From: Mycobacterium sp. GA-1841
GTDB lineage: Bacteria > Actinomycetota > Actinomycetes > Mycobacteriales > Mycobacteriaceae
DNA: 64,000 bases
Direction of reading: 5' to 3'
Assembly (NCBI RefSeq): GCF_001954135.1
Contig: NZ_MBEQ01000110.1
Location: 62,001 to 126,000 of the forward strand
Shown here: positions 60,477-64,000 of the stretch, piece after piece
Layout: every line of letters starts with the position of its first letter
How positions within the stretch are numbered: position 1 is the stretch's first letter
Program-made: the position numbers and the translations under genes
Notes under the pieces: model-generated
The model's input: only the letters and a program-made list of their open reading frames with translations
What the model was told of the DNA's origin: nothing
Database searches by the model: none

Positions 60477-61351
60477 GTAGGCGAGACCCCTACCCAACCC
60501 GCCTCGACCACGCCATCGAGCCGATACCCCGGCAGGAACCGTCGGTGTGGGGGACCGAGTCCGACGGCCCGCTGAGTCAGACTCACCTGGACGGCTTCTC
60601 CGACTACGGCTATCTGGTGGCGCCGGACACGGTGTCCGGTGATTGGCTGCCGCTGCTGCGACACGAATTGGACCGCATCGCAGCCGATCTGGACGACGAC
60701 GATCCGCGGGTGATCCGCGAGCCGGGTGGGACGATCCGCTCGATCTTCGAACCGCACCTGCTCAGCGACCTGGTGGCCCAAGTCGTCCGGCTCGACACGG
60801 TGCTGCCGGTCGCCCGGCAGTTGCTCGGCGGCGATGTCTACATCCATCAGGCCCGGATCAATTTGATGCCCGGCTTCACCGGGACGGGGTTCTACTGGCA
60901 TTCGGACTTCGAGACCTGGCACGCCGAGGACGGCATGCCGGCGATCCGTGCGGTGTCGTGTTCGATCGCGCTGACCCACAACTATCCCTACAACGGGTCG
61001 CTCATGGTGATCCCCGGATCGCACCAGACGTTCTATCCCTGCGTCGGTGCCACACCCGTGGACAACCACGACACATCCCTGGTGTCGCAGAACATCGGCG
61101 TCCCGGATCAGACGACCCTGACCAAGGCCGTCGATCAGCACGACATCCACCAGTTCACCGGTCCGCCCGGCACCGCGTTGTGGTTCGACGCGAACCTGCT
61201 GCACGGATCGGGGTCCAACATCACGCCGCTGCCGCGGTCGAATGTGTTCCTGGTGTTCAACTCGGTGGACAACGCGCTGACCGAGCCGTTCGCCGCACCG
61301 CGGCCGCGACCTGAATACCTGGCGGCTCGGGGTGTGCAGGCCGTCACCTAG
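60473..61351 (+). CDS. ectD: Ectoine 5-hydroxylase (EctD)
   Basis: This 292-residue Fe(II)/2-oxoglutarate dioxygenase has FYWHSDFETWHAEDG with the His-x-Asp iron ligands (about His142/Asp144), LMVIPGSHQTF, and ANLLHGSGSNIT with the distal His. These match EctD, which hydroxylates ectoine to 5-hydroxyectoine. The start is the ATG in an ATGA overlap with ectC. It ends 9 nt before dop, so the ect operon runs directly into the proteasome genes. Confidence 0.94.
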   Translation: MSRRDPYPTRLDHAIEPIPRQEPSVWGTESDGPLSQTHLDGFSDYGYLVAPDTVSGDWLPLLRHELDRIAADLDDDDPRVIREPGGTIRSIFEPHLLSDLVAQVVRLDTVLPVARQLLGGDVYIHQARINLMPGFTGTGFYWHSDFETWHAEDGMPAIRAVSCSIALTHNYPYNGSLMVIPGSHQTFYPCVGATPVDNHDTSLVSQNIGVPDQTTLTKAVDQHDIHQFTGPPGTALWFDANLLHGSGSNITPLPRSNVFLVFNSVDNALTEPFAAPRPRPEYLAARGVQAVT

Positions 61352-61360
61352 GCTGGCCTC

Positions 61361-62869
61361 ATGCAACGGATCATCGGAACTGAGGTCGAATACGGTATCT
61401 CGTCGCCGTCCGATCCGACCGCCAATCCGATCCTGACCTCGACTCAGGCGGTGCTGGCGTACGCGGCGGCCGCCGGAATCCAGCGCGGCAAGCGCACCCG
61501 GTGGGATTACGAGGTCGAATCCCCGCTGCGCGACGCCCGCGGGTTCGACCTGTCCAGGGCCTCCGGGCCGGCGCCGATCGTCGACGCCGACGAGGTCGGT
61601 GCGGCCAACATGATCCTCACCAACGGTGCCCGGCTGTATGTGGACCACGCCCACCCGGAGTACTCGGCACCCGAGTGCACCGACCCCATGGACGCGGTGA
61701 TCTGGGACAAGGCCGGCGAACGCGTGATGGAAGCCGCCGCCCGCCACGTGGCCAGCGTTCCCGGGGCCGCCAAGCTGCAGCTCTACAAGAACAACGTGGA
61801 CGGCAAGGGCGCCTCCTACGGGTCGCACGAGAACTACCTGATGAGCCGTCAGACCCCGTTCTCGGCGGTGATCGCGGGCTTCACCCCGTTCCTGGTGTCC
61901 CGCCAGGTCGTGACCGGCTCCGGCCGCGTCGGTGTCGGCCCCTCCGGGGACGACCCCGGCTTCCAGCTGTCGCAGCGCGCTGATTACATCGAGGTCGAGG
62001 TCGGTCTGGAGACCACGCTCAAGCGGGGCATCATCAACACCCGCGACGAGCCGCATGCCGACGCCGACAAATACCGGCGGTTGCACGTCATCATCGGCGA
62101 CGCCAACCTGGCCGAGACCTCGACCTACCTCAAGCTCGGCACCAGCTCACTGGTGCTCGACCTGATCGAAGAGGGCCCGAAGTTCGGGCTGGACCTGTCG
62201 GATCTGACACTGGCTCGGCCGGTCCACGCCGTCCACGTCATCAGCCGCGACCCGTCGTTGCGGGCCACCGTGGCGCTGGCCGACGGCCGTGAGATGACGG
62301 CGTTGGCGCTGCAACGCGTCTACCTGGACCGGGTGGCCAAACTGGTCGACGCCCGTGATCCGGATCCGCGCGCCTCGCACGTCGTCGAGACCTGGGCCCA
62401 TGTCTTGGACCTGCTCGAACGCGATCCCATGGAATGCGCCGACATCCTCGACTGGCCGGCCAAACTGCGGTTGCTGGAGGGGTTCCGCCAGCGCGAGAAC
62501 CTCAGTTGGCAGGCGCCGCGACTGCACCTGGTCGACCTGCAGTATTCCGATGTGCGGCTGGACAAGGGCCTGTACAACCGGTTGGTGGCGCGCGGTTCGA
62601 TGAAGCGTCTGGTCACCGAACAACAGGTGCTCGACGCCGTCGACAACCCGCCCACTGACACCCGGGCCTACTTCCGCGGTGAATGCCTGCGCCGGTTCGG
62701 TTCGGACATCGCCGCGGCCAGCTGGGACTCGGTGATCTTCGATCTCGGCGGAGATTCGCTCGTGCGGATTCCGACCCTCGAACCGCTACGTGGAAGCAAG
62801 GCGCATGTCGGTGCGCTGCTGGACTCCGTGGACAGCGCCGTCGAACTCGTCGAGCAACTCACGAACTGA
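61361..62869 (+). CDS. dop: Deamidase of Pup (Dop)
   Basis: This 502-residue glutamine-synthetase-like protein starts MQRIIGTEVEYGI, in which the metal-binding Glu residues of Dop/PafA are in TEVEYG. It has HPEYSAPECTDP, YKNNVDGKGASYGSHENY, RVDYIEVE-like QRADYIEVEVG and SRDPSLRATVAL as family landmarks. Dop converts the C-terminal Gln of Pup to Glu and can remove Pup from substrates. It is followed by pup and prcB, the standard Pup-proteasome operon. Confidence 0.96.
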   Translation: MQRIIGTEVEYGISSPSDPTANPILTSTQAVLAYAAAAGIQRGKRTRWDYEVESPLRDARGFDLSRASGPAPIVDADEVGAANMILTNGARLYVDHAHPEYSAPECTDPMDAVIWDKAGERVMEAAARHVASVPGAAKLQLYKNNVDGKGASYGSHENYLMSRQTPFSAVIAGFTPFLVSRQVVTGSGRVGVGPSGDDPGFQLSQRADYIEVEVGLETTLKRGIINTRDEPHADADKYRRLHVIIGDANLAETSTYLKLGTSSLVLDLIEEGPKFGLDLSDLTLARPVHAVHVISRDPSLRATVALADGREMTALALQRVYLDRVAKLVDARDPDPRASHVVETWAHVLDLLERDPMECADILDWPAKLRLLEGFRQRENLSWQAPRLHLVDLQYSDVRLDKGLYNRLVARGSMKRLVTEQQVLDAVDNPPTDTRAYFRGECLRRFGSDIAAASWDSVIFDLGGDSLVRIPTLEPLRGSKAHVGALLDSVDSAVELVEQLTN

Positions 62870-62974
62870 CGATCTCGACCGGTGAGCTATCCCCGGCAAT
62901 CCGGGTGGCGACCGGTACTGTGGAAGAACCGGTTGGGCGGTTAGCCCGGCCGATGACAATTGCAGGAGGCAGCG

Positions 62975-63169
62975 ATGGCTCAAGAGCAGACCAAGCGTGG
63001 CGGTGGCGGCGGCGAGGATGACGACCTGCCGGGTGCATCCGCTGCCGGGCAGGAGCGTCGCGAGAAGCTGGCCGAAGATACCGACGATCTGCTCGACGAG
63101 ATCGACGACGTGCTGGAAGAGAACGCAGAGGACTTCGTGCGCGCGTACGTCCAAAAGGGCGGCCAGTGA
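62975..63169 (+). CDS. pup: Prokaryotic ubiquitin-like protein Pup
   Basis: This 64-residue protein is acidic and disordered and ends in Gly-Gly-Gln, so it needs deamidation by Dop before ligation. The start is the ATG at 62975 (MAQEQTKRG), preceded by AGGAGG; the longer frame from 62960 is rejected. The C-terminal half (EKLAEDTDDLLDEIDDVLEE) is the Mpa-binding helix region. The TGA overlaps the prcB GTG. Confidence 0.97.
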   Translation: MAQEQTKRGGGGGEDDDLPGASAAGQERREKLAEDTDDLLDEIDDVLEENAEDFVRAYVQKGGQ

Positions 63170-64000
63170 CCTGGCGCGAAAACTTGTCCTTGCCCTTCTC
63201 CCAACCCCCCGAACTGTCGTCGTTCTCTGACCTGCTGCGTCGGCAGGCTCCCGAACTGTTGCCGGTCAACCGATTCGCCGATGCCGTGGCCAACCCGACC
63301 AACGCGGTTCCGCACGGGACCACGATCGTCGCGATCAAGTACCCCGGCGGGGTGCTGATCGCCGGTGACCGCCGCTCCACGCAGGGCAACATGATCGCCG
63401 GCCGCGACGTGCAGAAGGTGTACATCACCGACGATTACACCGCCACCGGTATCGCGGGCACCGCGGCCATCGCGGTCGAGTTCGCCCGGCTCTACGCCGT
63501 GGAGTTGGAGCACTACGAGAAGGTCGAAGGCGTTGCGCTGACGTTCCGCGGCAAGGTCAACCGACTGGCCATCATGGTGCGCGGCAATCTCGGTGCAGCA
63601 CTGCAGGGTTTCGTAGCCCTACCCCTGCTGGTGGGATACGACGTGGACGCGCCGGACGCCGAGAACGCCGGCCGGATCGTCTCGTTCGACGCCGCGGGCG
63701 GCTGGAACATCGAGGAAGAGGGCTACCAGTCGGTGGGCTCCGGGTCGATCTTCGCCAAGTCGTCGATCAAGAAGTTGTATCCCCAAGTGGCGGACGCGGA
63801 TTCGGCTCTGAAGGTGGCGATCGAGGCGCTCTACGATGCCGCTGACGACGACTCCGCCACCGGTGGGCCCGATCTGGTGCGCGGTATCTATCCGACCGCG
63901 GTAACCATCGGGGCCGAGGGGGCAGAGGAGATCACCGAGGAACGCATCGCCGAGCTGGCTCGCGAGGTCATCGCGCGCCGGACCCGGTTGGGCGGTGAGG
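63166..64000 (+). CDS. prcB: Proteasome beta subunit PrcB, partial (runs off right edge)
   Basis: This frame starts at the GTG of a GTGA overlap with pup and is open to the window end (278 codons). It has a propeptide ending VPHG, then the N-terminal nucleophile Thr (Thr52, codon at 63319) in TTIVAIKYPGG, and AGDRRSTQGNMIAGRDVQKVY. It also has GTAAIAVEFARL and SVGSGSIFAKS. It is the catalytic subunit of the 20S proteasome. prcA is expected beyond the edge. Confidence 0.96.
   Translation, partial: MTWRENLSLPFSQPPELSSFSDLLRRQAPELLPVNRFADAVANPTNAVPHGTTIVAIKYPGGVLIAGDRRSTQGNMIAGRDVQKVYITDDYTATGIAGTAAIAVEFARLYAVELEHYEKVEGVALTFRGKVNRLAIMVRGNLGAALQGFVALPLLVGYDVDAPDAENAGRIVSFDAAGGWNIEEEGYQSVGSGSIFAKSSIKKLYPQVADADSALKVAIEALYDAADDDSATGGPDLVRGIYPTAVTIGAEGAEEITEERIAELAREVIARRTRLGGE

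Noticed and set aside
60449..62086. A 545-codon leftward open frame over ectD/dop
   Set aside because: It has low-complexity Val/Arg/Gly-rich sequence and is antisense to ectD and dop, which carry clear motifs.
62960..62974. Upstream start for pup (adding MQEAA)
   Set aside because: The known Pup N-terminus pattern and the AGGAGG site support the ATG at 62975.
1..64000. tRNA, rRNA, insertion sequence, integrase or prophage features
   Set aside because: I looked for transposase and integrase motifs in the predicted proteins and for obvious tRNA stems in the gaps, and saw none; a dedicated tRNA scan was not possible here.

Overview
The window looks like chromosomal DNA of a fast-growing mycobacterium (Mycobacterium/Mycolicibacterium type). 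It is very GC-rich. Genes are packed with 1-4 nt ATGA/GTGA stop-start overlaps and GTG/TTG starts are frequent. It carries an mceA-F operon, a Pup-proteasome locus (mpa, dop, pup, prcB), and the trmI / DUF503 / lppK neighbourhood in the same order and orientations as Rv2119-Rv2115c of M. tuberculosis. I saw no tRNA, rRNA, insertion sequence, integrase or CRISPR array.

Region 1 (about 1-31.7 kb) is a large catabolic island of CoA-ester chemistry. It holds five complete acyl-CoA dehydrogenases plus one cut by the left edge, three acyl-CoA synthetases, five full-length crotonase-fold proteins and one more distant member, a MaoC-type dehydratase, SDRs, a thiolase-like protein paired with a DUF35 protein (the layout of the Ltp2/ChsH2 steroid side-chain aldolase), an HpcH/HpaI aldolase, a TauD-type dioxygenase, a 2-hydroxyacid dehydrogenase, a nitroreductase and four amidohydrolase-2 TIM-barrel proteins. 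One TetR regulator (24664-25458) sits inside. The same inverted repeat, GAGAA-N6-TTCTC or a decayed form, lies in every divergent intergenic region of the island and also in front of the mce operon. I infer one regulon that activates, imports and beta-oxidises an unidentified, probably cyclic or branched, lipid-like substrate.

Region 2 (31.8-39.85 kb) is a complete mceA-F operon followed by a small exported protein, but without the yrbE permease genes that normally precede mceA. A remnant of an SDR gene at about 39.88 kb marks an old junction.

Region 3 (40.0-48.0 kb) is a second, separately regulated cluster. A TetR and an SDR face an operon of SDR, TIM-barrel isomerase/epimerase, VOC protein, zinc alcohol dehydrogenase, alkylsulfatase-like metallo-beta-lactamase-fold protein, a second SDR and a PAPS-type sulfotransferase. 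Two strong 8-bp-arm operator elements lie in the divergent promoter.

Region 4 (48.2-64 kb) is core-like: a small secreted repeat protein, a thioesterase, a RecB-family nuclease, trmI, DUF503, lppK-like and MTB12-like genes, then mpa. Between mpa and dop lie an amidohydrolase, a LysR regulator, an EamA exporter and a full ectABCD ectoine/5-hydroxyectoine operon. dop, pup and the start of prcB close the window.
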